64,000 bases of DNA from Streptococcus sp. 2342 (GTDB lineage: Bacteria; Bacillota; Bacilli; Lactobacillales; Streptococcaceae), in the NCBI RefSeq assembly GCF_013276795.1, contig NZ_VMLR01000005.1, forward strand, positions 27,413 to 91,412, read 5' to 3'. The translations under genes were made by a program, and so were the position numbers. Below are positions 37,298 through 48,112 of this stretch, piece by piece; within the stretch, counting starts at the first letter, position 1, and each line of letters opens with the position of its first letter. A model generated the notes under the pieces. It saw only the letters and a program-made list of their open reading frames with translations, made no database searches and was not told where the DNA came from.

Positions 37298-38644
37298 TTA
37301 GTAAAGGTCTAAATAGTTATCAATTTCCCATTGTGAAACGAAGGTTGCATAACTTGCCCATTCGATTCGTTTAGCTTCGAGGAAACTAGTATAAATATGT
37401 TCTCCGAGAGCCGCTCTGACAACTTCATCTTCATTCAGAGCTTTCAAAGCGTTGTGAAGGGTTGATGGAAGGTCTGTAATACCAGCTTCCTTGCGCTCTT
37501 CTGCTGTCATGATGTAGATATTTTCTTCGATAGGAGCTGGTGCTTCGATTTTATTTTCAATACCATGCAAACCAACTTCCAACAGAACTGCCATAGCGAT
37601 GTACGGGTTCGCCATTGGATCCACTGAACGCAACTCAAGACGAGTCCCCATACCACGTGAAGCAGGCACGCGCACAAGCGGCGAACGGTTACGACCAGCC
37701 CAAGCAATGTAAACCGGTGCTTCATAACCTGGAACCAAACGTTTGTATGAATTAACTGTTGGGTTCATGATGGCAGTATAGTTGTAGGCATGCTTAATCA
37801 AACCGCCAAGGAAATGGTAGGCCGTTTCTGACAACTGCATTCCTTTTGGATCATTTGGATCAAAGAAGGCATTGTTTCCTTCTTCATCAAACAAGGACAT
37901 ATTACAGTGCATACCTGATCCAGCAATACCAAATTTTGGTTTGGCCATAAAGGTTGCGTAAAGACCATGTTTGCGAGCAATGGTTTTAACAACAAGTTTA
38001 AAGATTTGAATCTTATCACAAGCACGGAGAACTTCATCGTACTTAAAGTCAATCTCGTGTTGTCCAACCGCAACCTCGTGGTGACTGGCTTCTACTTCAA
38101 ATCCCATTTTGGTTAAGACATTGACAATCTCACGACGTGTATTGTCCGCAAGGTCAGTAGGCGCCAAATCAAAGTAGCCACCCTTGTCATTCACTTCAAG
38201 TGTTGGGTCTCCATTTTCATCCAACTTAAATAGGAAGAATTCTGGCTCTGGCCCAAGGTTAAAGGACTTGAATCCTACTTCTTCCATGTGACGAAGAGCA
38301 CGCTTCAAATTGCCACGAGGATCACCTGCAAATGGCTCACCTTCTGTTGTATAGACATCACAGATCAAACCTGCAACACTTCCATTTTCATCTCCCCAAG
38401 GGAAGACTGTCCATGTATCCAAGTCAGGGTACAAGTACATATCTGACTCATTGATACGTACAAAACCTTCAATAGAAGATCCATCAAACATAGCCTTATT
38501 TGACAAGACTTTATCTAACTGTTCATCTGTAGCAGGAATTTCGACGTTTTTCATGGTTCCCAAAATATCTGAGAACATGAGACGAATAAAGGTAACATTT
38601 TTTTCCTTGACTTCACGACGAATATCTGCAGCTGTGATTGGCAT
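37298..38644 (-). CDS. glnA: Glutamine synthetase type I
   Basis: A 448-residue enzyme making glutamine from glutamate, ammonia and ATP. It shows the GSI-alpha pattern of Firmicutes ([32 protein letters not shown]) and lacks the adenylylation site of enteric enzymes. In this group it is feedback-regulated with GlnR. It lies 36 bases after glnR in one operon. Confidence 0.98.
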   Translation of the reverse strand: MPITAADIRREVKEKNVTFIRLMFSDILGTMKNVEIPATDEQLDKVLSNKAMFDGSSIEGFVRINESDMYLYPDLDTWTVFPWGDENGSVAGLICDVYTTEGEPFAGDPRGNLKRALRHMEEVGFKSFNLGPEPEFFLFKLDENGDPTLEVNDKGGYFDLAPTDLADNTRREIVNVLTKMGFEVEASHHEVAVGQHEIDFKYDEVLRACDKIQIFKLVVKTIARKHGLYATFMAKPKFGIAGSGMHCNMSLFDEEGNNAFFDPNDPKGMQLSETAYHFLGGLIKHAYNYTAIMNPTVNSYKRLVPGYEAPVYIAWAGRNRSPLVRVPASRGMGTRLELRSVDPMANPYIAMAVLLEVGLHGIENKIEAPAPIEENIYIMTAEERKEAGITDLPSTLHNALKALNEDEVVRAALGEHIYTSFLEAKRIEWASYATFVSQWEIDNYLDLY

Positions 38645-38680
38645 GAGTTTTCTCCTTAATGTATAACTACTTGCGGTTGC

Positions 38681-39037
38681 CTAACCGCGACCAAAAGGTG
38701 ACCGTACTGAAGCAAAGCGACCCTGTTGGAGGAGTTCATTATGAAGTGCACGACGCACCTCAGTCTGACTCACCGCTTTCTTGGATTTCGCTTCACGTTC
38801 AGCATATTTTTTCTTAATAGCAGCGATATTATAACCTTCAGAGATATAATCTTTGATTTCAAGCAGACGATCCATGTCATTCAAGGAATACATGCGACGG
38901 TTCCCTTCGTTTCGATCAGGCTTTATCAACTCTTGATCTTCATAATAACGAATCTGACGCGCCGATAAATCGGTCAACTTCATAACACTGCCGATAGGAA
39001 AAACAGCCATATTTCGGCGAAATTCTTTTTCCTTCAT
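38681..39037 (-). CDS. glnR: Transcriptional repressor GlnR
   Basis: A 118-residue MerR-type regulator of nitrogen genes. The winged helix is MKLTDLSARQIRYYEDQELI, and the C-terminal tail receives the glutamine synthetase signal. It represses its own operon through the box at 39097-39113. Confidence 0.96.
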   Translation of the reverse strand: MKEKEFRRNMAVFPIGSVMKLTDLSARQIRYYEDQELIKPDRNEGNRRMYSLNDMDRLLEIKDYISEGYNIAAIKKKYAEREAKSKKAVSQTEVRRALHNELLQQGRFASVRSPFGRG

Positions 39038-39060
39038 TTACAATTTCCTTCTTTCTGTCT

Positions 39061-39089
39061 ATTATAGTCTAAAAAAAGACAAACGTCAA
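39061..39089 (-). promoter_or_regulatory. Promoter of glnRA
   Basis: On the minus strand TTGACG (39084-39089), a 17-base spacer and TATAAT (39061-39066). Confidence 0.88.
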
Positions 39090-39096
39090 TTGATAA

Positions 39097-39113
39097 TGTT
39101 ATAAAATGTAACA
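39097..39113. promoter_or_regulatory. GlnR operator
   Basis: TGTTA, 7 bases, TAACA: a full match to the GlnR/TnrA palindrome, 8 bases upstream of the -35 box. It ends one base before the stop codon of the preceding gene. Confidence 0.92.
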
Positions 39114-39641
39114 TTATTTTTCTTTTTTCTCTAAAATGAGCCGAATACGATCAATATCGTAATTTACGAGAATTGCGACAAAAACTCCCATAAAAGTTTC
39201 TGATACACGCGCAAATACGTACAAAATTGTTTCGCCACTCGGAATCGATAGGGTAATGATTAACATAGCTGCTACACCACCAATAACTCCTGCTTTGTTA
39301 TTCATGGCTACATTTGTCATAATGGTTAACATGGTGCATATTGGAACAACTACTAAGGTTACCCAAAAGGCTTCGTGGAAAAAGGTATTTAATAGGAAGA
39401 AGAGGAGGGCATAGAGACCACCGATACTATTTCCTAGAATACGCGAAGTCCCAAAATGGACACTCTTATCAAAACTCTCCCTCAGGCTAAAAACGGCTGT
39501 CAAAGCACCAATTTGAAGACCTTTCCAACCAAAAAAGCCAAAAATCAAGAGAACTAGAAAAACAGCAATACCTGTTTTAAAGGTTCGCATACCAAGTTTG
39601 AACTGGGATTTATCGAATTTATATTTTTTAAAATAACTCAT
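39114..39641 (-). CDS. Aromatic acid exporter family membrane protein
   Basis: A 175-residue membrane protein with about five helices of the ArAE/FUSC-like family (FKTGIAVFLVLLIFGF; NSIGGLYALLFFLLN). The substrate is unknown. It has no terminator before glnR, and its stop touches the GlnR operator. Confidence 0.82.
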   Translation of the reverse strand: MSYFKKYKFDKSQFKLGMRTFKTGIAVFLVLLIFGFFGWKGLQIGALTAVFSLRESFDKSVHFGTSRILGNSIGGLYALLFFLLNTFFHEAFWVTLVVVPICTMLTIMTNVAMNNKAGVIGGVAAMLIITLSIPSGETILYVFARVSETFMGVFVAILVNYDIDRIRLILEKKEK

Positions 39642-39725
39642 AATCTCAACTTTCTATTTCCATTTTATCATAAATTGGCTGATTTTATGAGCAATAGTTG
39701 AGAGGAAGCGTTTTTATTTTAAGCA

Positions 39726-39760
39726 AAAGAAAAGAGGGACCTTCATCCCTCTCTTCTTTG
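39726..39760 (-). terminator. Terminator after pgk
   Basis: On the minus strand AGAGGGA and TCCCTCT pair around GAAGG or a similar loop, followed by TTTTCTTTT. Confidence 0.82.
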
Positions 39761-39776
39761 ATTCATTTATAAAATC

Positions 39777-40973
39777 TTATTTTTCTGTCAAGGCTGCAAG
39801 TCCTGGAAGAACTTTACCTTCAAGAAGTTCCATTGATGCTCCACCACCAGTAGAGATCCATGAGAACTTGTCTGCACGTCCAAGGTTAATCGCTGCAGCA
39901 GCTGAGTCACCACCACCGATGATTGATTTAACACCTGGTTGTTTCACGATAGCATCCATCACACCGATTGTACCAGCTTGGAAATCTGGGTTTTCAAATA
40001 CACCCATAGGTCCGTTCCATACAACTGTTTTGGCACCAGTCAAAGCTTCATCAAATTTAGCGATAGATTTTGGACCGATGTCAAGACCAAGGAAGCCTTC
40101 AGAAACTGCTTCACCTTCAGTGTCACGTACTTCAGTGTAACCAGCAAAGGCGTTTGCTTCTTTTGAGTCAACTGGCAAGATCAATTTACCATTTGCTTTT
40201 TCAAGAAGAGCTTTCGCAACATCCAATTTGTCCTCTTCTACAAGTGAGTTACCGATTTCGATACCTTGTGCTTTGTAGAATGTGTAAGTCATACCACCAC
40301 CGATAAGGACTTTATCAGCTTTTTCAAGCAAGTTTTCGATAACACCGATCTTGTCTGAAACTTTTGAACCACCAAGGATAGCCACAAATGGACGTTCTGG
40401 AGTTTCAACTGCTTCTTGGATGTAGGCAATTTCGTTTTCAAGAAGGAAACCAGCAACTGCTTTTTCAACGTTTGCTGAGATACCAACGTTAGATGCGTGT
40501 GCACGGTGAGCTGTACCGAATGCATCGTTTACGAAGATACCATCTCCAAGTGATGCCCAGTATTTACCAAGTTCAGGATCGTTTTTAGATTCTTTTTTGC
40601 CGTCAACATCTTCGTAACGAGTGTTTTCAACCAAGAGAACTTGTCCATCTTCAAGAGCGTTGATTGCTGCTTCCAATTCAGCACCACGAGTGACACCTGG
40701 GAAAACAACATCTTGACCAAGTTTTGCTGCCAAGTCTGCTGCTACAGGAGCAAGTGATTTACCAGCTTTATCAGCTTCTTCTTTCACACGTCCAAGGTGA
40801 GAGAAAAGAATTGCACGTCCACCTTGTTCGATGATGTACTTAATAGTTGGAAGAGCTGCTGTGATACGGTTGTCGTTAGTGATTACACCATCTTTCAATG
40901 GTACGTTGAAGTCAACACGAACGAGGACTTTTTTACCTTTCAAGTCAACGTCTTTAACAGTAAGTTTTGCCAT
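39777..40973 (-). CDS. pgk: Phosphoglycerate kinase
   Basis: A 398-residue glycolytic enzyme converting 1,3-bisphosphoglycerate and ADP to 3-phosphoglycerate and ATP. The opening [12 protein letters not shown] and the nucleotide site GGGDSAAA near residue 358 are present. Codon use is strongly biased, as expected for a highly expressed gene. Single-gene transcript with an extended -10 (TGATATAAT) about 50 bases upstream. Confidence 0.98.
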   Translation of the reverse strand: MAKLTVKDVDLKGKKVLVRVDFNVPLKDGVITNDNRITAALPTIKYIIEQGGRAILFSHLGRVKEEADKAGKSLAPVAADLAAKLGQDVVFPGVTRGAELEAAINALEDGQVLLVENTRYEDVDGKKESKNDPELGKYWASLGDGIFVNDAFGTAHRAHASNVGISANVEKAVAGFLLENEIAYIQEAVETPERPFVAILGGSKVSDKIGVIENLLEKADKVLIGGGMTYTFYKAQGIEIGNSLVEEDKLDVAKALLEKANGKLILPVDSKEANAFAGYTEVRDTEGEAVSEGFLGLDIGPKSIAKFDEALTGAKTVVWNGPMGVFENPDFQAGTIGVMDAIVKQPGVKSIIGGGDSAAAAINLGRADKFSWISTGGGASMELLEGKVLPGLAALTEK

Positions 40974-41062
40974 GTTACAAAAACCCCTTTATTTATTTTA
41001 TTCGAAACTATTATATCACACTTTGGAAATATAAGGAAAGATTTCACAAGATTTTTCGATAT

Positions 41063-44000
41063 TTAATCTTCATCTTCTTTTTTCTGTTTCAATGTCAATG
41101 CTAAACTAGCAAGACCAAGGCTTGCCAATCCTGCTATTAGGGCTTCATTGGCATCAGCAGTTCCTGTATTTGGCAATTGTTTGCCTGCTTCTTCTGATTT
41201 AACTGTTGTATTTTGGGCTGTTTTTTCTTGTGTAGGCGCTACTGCTGGTTCAGTTTTTACTTTTGTTCCAATTTCAACAATTTCTGGAATCGCCTCTTGG
41301 ATGACTTCTGTTGAACGAAGACGACGCTGACCGTTTTCATCAACTTCAAAGACATGTCTCAACAGACCATCTCGTCCCTGTATGATGACTCGTTGTTCCC
41401 CAACTAGCATATCAGCATTTTCATACTCTTGACGGTCAAAGGCAACCTTTTCCTCTTGAACTTCCAATTTAGGAGCCTTTTGTTGATCAGAATCCGGTTG
41501 ATTAGTAGTTTTTGGAAGGACTGTGTTTTGTTGTTCTGGTTTAGTTGAGATAGTAACAAGGTCATTTGCACCATTAGATTCTACTCGTGGTTTTTCAGCA
41601 GATTCATAAACAAAGGCATAATGAGTAAAGTGTGGTGCTGTAAAGATAACATGACTATCCGTTTGTTCAAAAGTCAATTCTACTGCCTCTTTGCCTTCAG
41701 GTAAGAAGAATACTCTCTTCACTTTCTTATCTTTTTCAATTGGAATTTTCACAATAGAAGCGTAAGAGAGATCAACGTCTTGACCTTTTTCATCTAAACC
41801 TTCTATTTCAAAGACATGAGCATCTTCTCCAGCAAAGTATTTCTTCTCTTCATCACTTGCTTGAACACGCTCTACTTTCAAGCCCTTGATGACAGTCTTC
41901 TCTTTATTTGAGAAGTGTACTTCAACACCTGTTTTACTATCAGAAAAGACTGCTGGCTTGTCTTCTTTCAATAAGGCAACCAGATCTTTCAGACTCTGTT
42001 TCGCTGTTGCAAGCTCTTCTGAACTCAAATCTACTTTTTCAACCAAGGCCTTGTTTTTCTCAAGAAGAGGAGCTAGGGCAGAACCTGAAGGATGGTTTGG
42101 TTTGGCATCCAAGAGTTCTTGAGCCTCACCTGTTAAGCGATCGAGTTCTGTCTTTTCTTCCTTAAATTTCTCTTGACCATTCAGAGCTTTATGAGCTTCT
42201 GTCAATTTATTAAGTCGGTCATTAGCCTGATCTTGGGTGCTAGTTTCATGGTCTTTCAACACTTGCTCAGCCGCTTCAATTGCTTTCAAGAAGGCTTCTT
42301 TTATTTCTGGTGAAGCAAAGTTATAGACCACCTTGTTCTTAGCCGCTTCAACTTCTGCTAATTTTTGTTTAAGGTACTCATCGTTCAATGCTGCTTTTGG
42401 AGATACCAAAACATCAAAGTTGACTTTATGACCTTGGTAACGAAGCGTCAAGGTTTGACGACCAGTCTTTTGAGCATCGTAACCAGAAATTTCAACTCCC
42501 TCATCAGTAAAAGAATGTTCTTCCATGGTGTCATTGCTATAAGCCACTGCAAAGCGTCCTTCAGACAAGTCTAAGCTATCACCAACTAGGTAATCTTTTT
42601 TCGGTTCCTGACTTACTTCAATTCTCAAAATAGTTTTCGGACTTGCTTCATCTTGACTAGTAACAGTCACTGACAAATTAGCATGTACCGGTTGCCCCAA
42701 ATATTGTAAAGTAAGATTTTGTTCTCCCTTATGATGCGTATCAAAACCTGATACTGATACACCCGCGTGAGTTAGGCGAATGAGTTCGTCCTCAGCTCCT
42801 CCTTCATACTGAACTCGAAGAACACCACCTCTAAGGTCCAAATCCTCCCCTTCGGCGTAGCTTGTTTTCTTAGGTCCTGTTTCTAGGCTGACTGACTTGA
42901 TTCTTCTGTCATCTTTTGGAACGGAAACCGCTAGGACATTACTAATTTCCTTGCCTGGAAACTGGGTACGATAGTACAGAAGACCAGATTGATTTGTCAA
43001 ATCCAATGGTGCACTTGCTAGGTCTCCTCCAACTTCGCTCTTCAAGGTTGCAAGCGGAGTTTGAGAATTTGGATTGTCATAAACGGTAATGGTTGCTCCA
43101 GCTGGTACATCCGCAAAACCAACTTGTACCTTGTTATTACCTAGAGAACGGGCTGCAGCCTTGGCCATCGGAATATTGACACTCTCAGTATCAAGCTTTT
43201 CATACATTTTCCAGTTATAGATACGAATAGCCTTCCATGGAGTTCCATTGTCAGAAGTGACAACATTCAAGCGCCAATCTTGAGCTGTGATAGGCTTGTC
43301 AAGGGTAATATCTGTAACATGAGCTTTATTGCCACGGACTTCCTTAGCCAACTTCCATTGACCATCCGCATCTTTATAATAAAGGTCAAAGTCTTTGGTG
43401 TTCATCAAACCGTCGTTTACAGATTCTCCACCAGCTCCAGCATGGTCCATTACCCATCTAACAACTGTACGCGGCTGGGTCAAACGAATATCCACACTAC
43501 CACTTAACTGTCCAGAAGACCACTTGTCTGAAAGACTGGTAATGGTACCATTCAACATACCTTCAATACCTTCTCCACCTTCTGTATCTGGGAAGGTACT
43601 TCCGATAACAGTAGCCCCTGGAACGATGTTTTCTGCTAGAGGTCTTGGAAGACTTGTGTCTTGGACAGTCATCCCCCACTCAAAGTTTGTAGTTGCTGCT
43701 TCTGAACGAACCCCATTTTTACCGACTGCTACAACCTTCAGTTCTTGAGTTGTACCCTGAGCACTTGCTGAGCGGCTAACTTTTGGTAGGTAGATCGTAG
43801 TTGCAGATGAACCTGTCAATAGGCGCCAAGCATCGCCATCCTTTTCATAGACTTCATAGAAATCAGCATCTTTATGACCAGTAAATTGTACAACTGCTTC
43901 CGCTTCTTGGGCATTTTTAAGGACTTGTTTGGCTACAGCTACTGTGGTTGGTGCCTGAGGAGCATCTTGATTATTGCTGATGGTCAATTGCCCCAGGTTA

Positions 44001-46078
44001 AATTGATAACCTTTTAGGTCTTTATCATTTTCAAAATAGAGTTTAATACCGTAAATTGTTTTACCTGCCAAGGCACTCAAATCAAAATCATCGGTAGTCC
44101 AGTTATCTGAAACTGTCAATTCTTTACGAGCAGCTTCATCACCGTAGGTATAATCTTTCTTGGTTGCAAATTCTACATAAACCTTGGTTCCTTTGCCTCC
44201 TTTGTGGGCAACATGCAATTTGGTGGTATCTGTCACCTTCAAGCGAGTAGAGTACAAATTAACATCTTGCTTGGTCGCACCTGAAAGATCACCTGCAAAT
44301 TTGAGAGAAGTTCCACCATTATAAGCATCTTCAAAATCATAGCTTGCTTTCAACTTATCACCAGTTGATTTTTGCCACCAGCGCCATGTTGGAAGAACAC
44401 CTGAAACTGAACGGTAATTCCACTCAGAATCCTTAGAAACCTTACCATCTACGAACCACTTTCTACCATGTCCTGTATTAAAAGAAGTAGTAAAAGTATT
44501 ACCTACTGCTGGCGTACGGTCCGCAACTAGGTTAGCAATCCCATACCAATCTTTGTCACCTGGTTTTTGGCCAGTAGGGTCTCCTTGATAACCTGTAAAG
44601 AAGATATCTTCATTCTTATGATAATCTTCACCAGTTTTTCCTAAACTTGTAATGGTATTTGGGGCGAACAAACCAAGAGAAAGGCGTAATTTCCCATTTT
44701 CATCTAAAATGTCATTCCACTTAACCTTGGTCTTGTAGGAACCACCCTGTTGCAATTCCAATCCTGCAAATACATCATAAGGATTACGGCCAATCCAGTT
44801 GGCAGTTGTAATAGTGTAATCATTTTTAGCCTTATCCCAGTTAAAGTTAGCAAAGAAGTTATCTGCTGGAACCTTATCTCCTTCAGGTTGCATGAATTGG
44901 TAGTTGTATTCTCCCAAACCATCTTGGTGGTAACGTCCATAGTTATAGGTCATAGCATCGTACCAAGAATACTTGATTGGATGGTTTACCTTAGCAGCAT
45001 ATTCCTTGGTATAGAGCATAAACTGGCGCATCTTTTCTCCAAGAGGTTCAACCAAATCCCCAGTTGTTTCTTGGTTGATGAAATAGCCATCATAGCCATA
45101 ATACTTGGCCATATCCACCAATTTACGGGCAATTGGGAAGCTACCATCTGCGTCTTGCTTCAAAGCTTCAGCAAATTTTTCTTGATCAGCAATACTATTA
45201 GACCAGTTAAAGAAGAGTGTACCATATACAGGCACCCCGTTACGGTGACCTGCATCAATAACGTCAGGAGTTGGTACGAGACCTTCCCAGAAGACCATTG
45301 AATCTAGATATTGCCAATAGTCAAAAGCATAGGCCTTGAACTCTTCTCCACCAACAGAAGCGTGGTCTTTTGCTTTAGAATTGGTATTTGATAAGGCTTG
45401 AACTTTTGCTTCCTTACTAGCTTTTTCATTGACCAAATGACCTGTCCGACGTGAAGCGAGGGCAACAGATCCGCGGTTAATAGCATCATCTTCACGAGCC
45501 CCTGGTTCCCATTTCAACAAATCTTCCCAAGAATTAAATTTGATTTCCTTTGGTTTTAATGTTTTTTCTGTATTTTTAGAGACATCTGGCTGGACTTCTT
45601 TTTCAGTCTTATTAGCTTCTGCTGCTGGCTTAGACTCATCCCCTTGGCTAGTTGCTTCAGGCTTTGCTTCTATTTCCTTTTCAGACTTAGGTTTTGCTTC
45701 TGCAGATGGTGTTTCTGCAGCCACCTCACTTGCTTTTTCCTCTGGTTTAGCTGCGCTAGCTGCTTCTGCAGTTTCAGTAGTTGCAGCTTCATTGCTTGCT
45801 GGCGAAGCAGTTTCAGATGATGTCGCTACTCCTTCTGCCTTTTCTGGCTTATTTTCTCTAGCATGTTCTCCTTCATGCTGCTTGTCAGCTTCATTAGTTG
45901 GATGCTCACTCTCTCCTGAAACAAGCTCTGTATTGGCTCCATTATTTTCAGGAACTGCAGTTTCTTCTGCCAAGGCTGGACCAGCAAATAAAACAGCCCC
46001 AATCATCAGCGAGCAGGCTCCTACTGATAACTTACGAATACTGTACCGACAACGTCTTTCAAAAAATGAATTCTTCAT
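41063..46078 (-). CDS. endoD: Cell-wall endo-beta-N-acetylglucosaminidase EndoD
   Basis: A 1671-residue surface enzyme that cleaves the chitobiose core of N-glycans. Order: YSIRK signal (12-20, ending near 38); a Glu/Ala/Lys-rich linker to about 175; GH85 catalytic domain with GYFINQET (Asn335 and Glu337 as the likely catalytic pair); beta-sandwich carbohydrate-binding-like modules (about 700-1050); two Ig-like repeats (about 1085-1245); helical FIVAR-like segments; and the sortase signal LPNTG at 1635 with hydrophobic tail. It is uninterrupted and full length. Regulation by CcpA is suggested by a cre-like site upstream. Confidence 0.96.
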   Translation of the reverse strand: MKNSFFERRCRYSIRKLSVGACSLMIGAVLFAGPALAEETAVPENNGANTELVSGESEHPTNEADKQHEGEHARENKPEKAEGVATSSETASPASNEAATTETAEAASAAKPEEKASEVAAETPSAEAKPKSEKEIEAKPEATSQGDESKPAAEANKTEKEVQPDVSKNTEKTLKPKEIKFNSWEDLLKWEPGAREDDAINRGSVALASRRTGHLVNEKASKEAKVQALSNTNSKAKDHASVGGEEFKAYAFDYWQYLDSMVFWEGLVPTPDVIDAGHRNGVPVYGTLFFNWSNSIADQEKFAEALKQDADGSFPIARKLVDMAKYYGYDGYFINQETTGDLVEPLGEKMRQFMLYTKEYAAKVNHPIKYSWYDAMTYNYGRYHQDGLGEYNYQFMQPEGDKVPADNFFANFNWDKAKNDYTITTANWIGRNPYDVFAGLELQQGGSYKTKVKWNDILDENGKLRLSLGLFAPNTITSLGKTGEDYHKNEDIFFTGYQGDPTGQKPGDKDWYGIANLVADRTPAVGNTFTTSFNTGHGRKWFVDGKVSKDSEWNYRSVSGVLPTWRWWQKSTGDKLKASYDFEDAYNGGTSLKFAGDLSGATKQDVNLYSTRLKVTDTTKLHVAHKGGKGTKVYVEFATKKDYTYGDEAARKELTVSDNWTTDDFDLSALAGKTIYGIKLYFENDKDLKGYQFNLGQLTISNNQDAPQAPTTVAVAKQVLKNAQEAEAVVQFTGHKDADFYEVYEKDGDAWRLLTGSSATTIYLPKVSRSASAQGTTQELKVVAVGKNGVRSEAATTNFEWGMTVQDTSLPRPLAENIVPGATVIGSTFPDTEGGEGIEGMLNGTITSLSDKWSSGQLSGSVDIRLTQPRTVVRWVMDHAGAGGESVNDGLMNTKDFDLYYKDADGQWKLAKEVRGNKAHVTDITLDKPITAQDWRLNVVTSDNGTPWKAIRIYNWKMYEKLDTESVNIPMAKAAARSLGNNKVQVGFADVPAGATITVYDNPNSQTPLATLKSEVGGDLASAPLDLTNQSGLLYYRTQFPGKEISNVLAVSVPKDDRRIKSVSLETGPKKTSYAEGEDLDLRGGVLRVQYEGGAEDELIRLTHAGVSVSGFDTHHKGEQNLTLQYLGQPVHANLSVTVTSQDEASPKTILRIEVSQEPKKDYLVGDSLDLSEGRFAVAYSNDTMEEHSFTDEGVEISGYDAQKTGRQTLTLRYQGHKVNFDVLVSPKAALNDEYLKQKLAEVEAAKNKVVYNFASPEIKEAFLKAIEAAEQVLKDHETSTQDQANDRLNKLTEAHKALNGQEKFKEEKTELDRLTGEAQELLDAKPNHPSGSALAPLLEKNKALVEKVDLSSEELATAKQSLKDLVALLKEDKPAVFSDSKTGVEVHFSNKEKTVIKGLKVERVQASDEEKKYFAGEDAHVFEIEGLDEKGQDVDLSYASIVKIPIEKDKKVKRVFFLPEGKEAVELTFEQTDSHVIFTAPHFTHYAFVYESAEKPRVESNGANDLVTISTKPEQQNTVLPKTTNQPDSDQQKAPKLEVQEEKVAFDRQEYENADMLVGEQRVIIQGRDGLLRHVFEVDENGQRRLRSTEVIQEAIPEIVEIGTKVKTEPAVAPTQEKTAQNTTVKSEEAGKQLPNTGTADANEALIAGLASLGLASLALTLKQKKEDED

Positions 46079-46114
46079 TTTCTCCTCCTAAAAGATTGAT
46101 TTTATTATTTTAAA

Positions 46115-46126
46115 GAAAGCGCTTAA
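46115..46126. promoter_or_regulatory. cre-like site upstream of endoD
   Basis: GAAAGCGCTTAA contains the palindromic AAGCGCTT core of CcpA operators and lies in the 5' leader of endoD, 37 bases before the start. Repression by preferred sugars is a reasonable inference. Confidence 0.65.
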
Positions 46127-46180
46127 CTTTCTTCGTAAAATTTTTATCCCAATCACAGGGATTAAGATAATTTCTCCCTA

Positions 46181-46208
46181 ATTTTAAAATATTTCTTTTA
46201 AATGTCAA
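46181..46208 (-). promoter_or_regulatory. Probable promoter of endoD
   Basis: On the minus strand TTGACA (46203-46208), a 16-base spacer and TAAAAT (46181-46186). Confidence 0.6.
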
Positions 46209-46309
46209 TATATAAAAGGAAATATCTATATCTAGGTTAGAAATTGGTAAAATTAATATAATTAAGGCCTTTTCTCACGAATTTTCTTTCTAAAATCTTA
46301 GCTTAACAC

Positions 46310-46338
46310 TTGTTAGATTTACTTTTATCCTTTAAAAT
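46310..46338 (+). promoter_or_regulatory. Probable promoter of the Na/Pi cotransporter gene
   Basis: TTGTTA (46310-46315), 17 bases, TAAAAT (46333-46338), followed by CGGAGG ahead of the start. Confidence 0.6.
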
Positions 46339-46381
46339 AGAATAGGAGAAATTCCGTTATTATTTTTCGGAGGAAAAAGAA

Positions 46382-48013
46382 ATGTCCATTAATTGGCAGG
46401 AAATTTTATTTCACTTTTTAGGTGGTCTGGGACTATTCTTATATAGTATCAAGACCATGGGAGACGGTTTGCAACAAGCTGCTGGAGATCGCCTTCGTTT
46501 TTACATTGACAAATATACTAGTAATCCTTTCTTTGGAGTTCTGGTTGGTATTGGGATGACTGCTCTAATTCAGTCTAGTTCTGGTGTAACAGTTATCACA
46601 GTCGGTCTGGTCAGTGCCGGTCTCCTAACCTTACGTCAGGCTATCGGGATTGTCATGGGGGCTAATATTGGGACAACAGTCACATCCTTTCTTATTGGGT
46701 TTAAACTAGGTGACTATGCCCTGCCTATGCTCTTTATCGGTGCTGTCTGCCTCTTCTTTACAAAAAATCGGACAGTCAATAATATCGGACGCATCCTCTT
46801 TGGTGTCGGTGGTATCTTTTTTGCCCTCAATCTCATGAGTGGCGCAATGGCTCCACTCAAAGATTTACAGGTCTTTAAAGACTATATGATTGAGCTAAGT
46901 AAGAATCCTGTTTTGGGTGTCTTTGTCGGTACCGGCTTGACCTTACTGATTCAAGCTTCCTCGGCTACCATCGGGATTTTACAAAACCTCTACGCCAGCA
47001 ACCTCATTGACCTGCAAGGAGCTTTGCCAGTTCTATTTGGTGACAATATCGGGACAACCATTACAGCCATCATTGCCTCTTTAGGTGCTAATATTGCAGC
47101 TAAACGGGTAGCAGGTGCCCATGTCGCCTTTAACGTGATTGGTACGGTTATCTGTATTGTCTTCCTTGTACCTTTCACTGGCTTGATTCATTGGTTTGAA
47201 TCTACGCTAAATCTAGCACCGGAAATGACCATCGCCTTTGCTCATGGAACCTTTAATATTACCAATACCATTGTCCAATTTCCATTTATCGGAGCTCTGG
47301 CTTACTTTGTAACCAAGATTATTCCTGGAGAGGACGAGGTTGTCAAATACGAACCCTTATATCTTGATGAACACTTCATCAAACAAGCCCCATCTATCGC
47401 TCTCGGAAATGCTAAGAAAGAGCTCTTGCACTTAGGAAACTACGCTGCTAAAGCCTTTGACCTTTCCTATAAGTATATCATTGACTTGGATGAAAAAATT
47501 GCTGAAAAAGGGCATAAAACCGAAGAAGCCATTAACACCATCGATGAGCAATTAACACGTTATCTCATTGCCCTTTCAAGCGAAGCTCTCAGTCAAAAAG
47601 AAAGCGAAGTGCTCACCAATATCCTTGATTCCTCCCGTGATTTGGAACGGATTGGAGACCACGCGGAGGCTCTACTCAATCTAACTGACTATCTTCAAAG
47701 GAAAAATGTTGAATTTTCTGATGCTGCCTTGAAAGAATTAGAGGAAGTTTATCGTCAAACTAGTGACTTTATCAAAGATGCTCTGGATAGTGTGGAAAAC
47801 AATGATATTGAAAAAGCACGCAGTCTTGTAGAACGTCATGAAGCAATCAATAACATAGAGCGTGTTCTCAGAAAAACCCACATCAAACGCCTCAACAAGG
47901 GCGAATGTTCAACACAAGCTGGGGTAAACTTTATCGACATCATCTCCCACTATACTCGTGTATCAGACCACGCTATGAACCTTGCTGAAAAGGTTTTTGC
48001 AGAACAAATCTAA
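46382..48013 (+). CDS. Na/Pi cotransporter family protein with PhoU tail
   Basis: A 543-residue membrane protein. Two inverted Na/Pi repeats carry QSSS-type motifs (LIQSSSGVTVIT near 62; LIQASSATIGI near 190) and about nine helices. A cytoplasmic PhoU-like helical domain follows from about residue 340 (RDLERIGDHAEALLN). It likely imports or balances phosphate with sodium. Single-gene transcript divergent from endoD. Confidence 0.92.
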   Translation: MSINWQEILFHFLGGLGLFLYSIKTMGDGLQQAAGDRLRFYIDKYTSNPFFGVLVGIGMTALIQSSSGVTVITVGLVSAGLLTLRQAIGIVMGANIGTTVTSFLIGFKLGDYALPMLFIGAVCLFFTKNRTVNNIGRILFGVGGIFFALNLMSGAMAPLKDLQVFKDYMIELSKNPVLGVFVGTGLTLLIQASSATIGILQNLYASNLIDLQGALPVLFGDNIGTTITAIIASLGANIAAKRVAGAHVAFNVIGTVICIVFLVPFTGLIHWFESTLNLAPEMTIAFAHGTFNITNTIVQFPFIGALAYFVTKIIPGEDEVVKYEPLYLDEHFIKQAPSIALGNAKKELLHLGNYAAKAFDLSYKYIIDLDEKIAEKGHKTEEAINTIDEQLTRYLIALSSEALSQKESEVLTNILDSSRDLERIGDHAEALLNLTDYLQRKNVEFSDAALKELEEVYRQTSDFIKDALDSVENNDIEKARSLVERHEAINNIERVLRKTHIKRLNKGECSTQAGVNFIDIISHYTRVSDHAMNLAEKVFAEQI

Positions 48014-48020
48014 GAACCAA

Positions 48021-48054
48021 GAAGCTATCCATCATAATTGGATGGCTTTTTGCT
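48021..48054 (+). terminator. Terminator after the Na/Pi gene
   Basis: AGCTATCCA and TGGATGGCT pair around a short loop, followed by TTTTGCTTTTT. Confidence 0.82.
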
Positions 48055-48112
48055 TTTTCCTAAGTAAGAATTTTTTCTACCATATAGAAAAATACTTTGA
48101 TCCACAATGGAA

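Noticed and set aside
45540..46091. A 183-codon frame opposite the start of endoD
   Set aside because: It mirrors the low-complexity Glu/Ala/Lys-rich linker, with no start signals.
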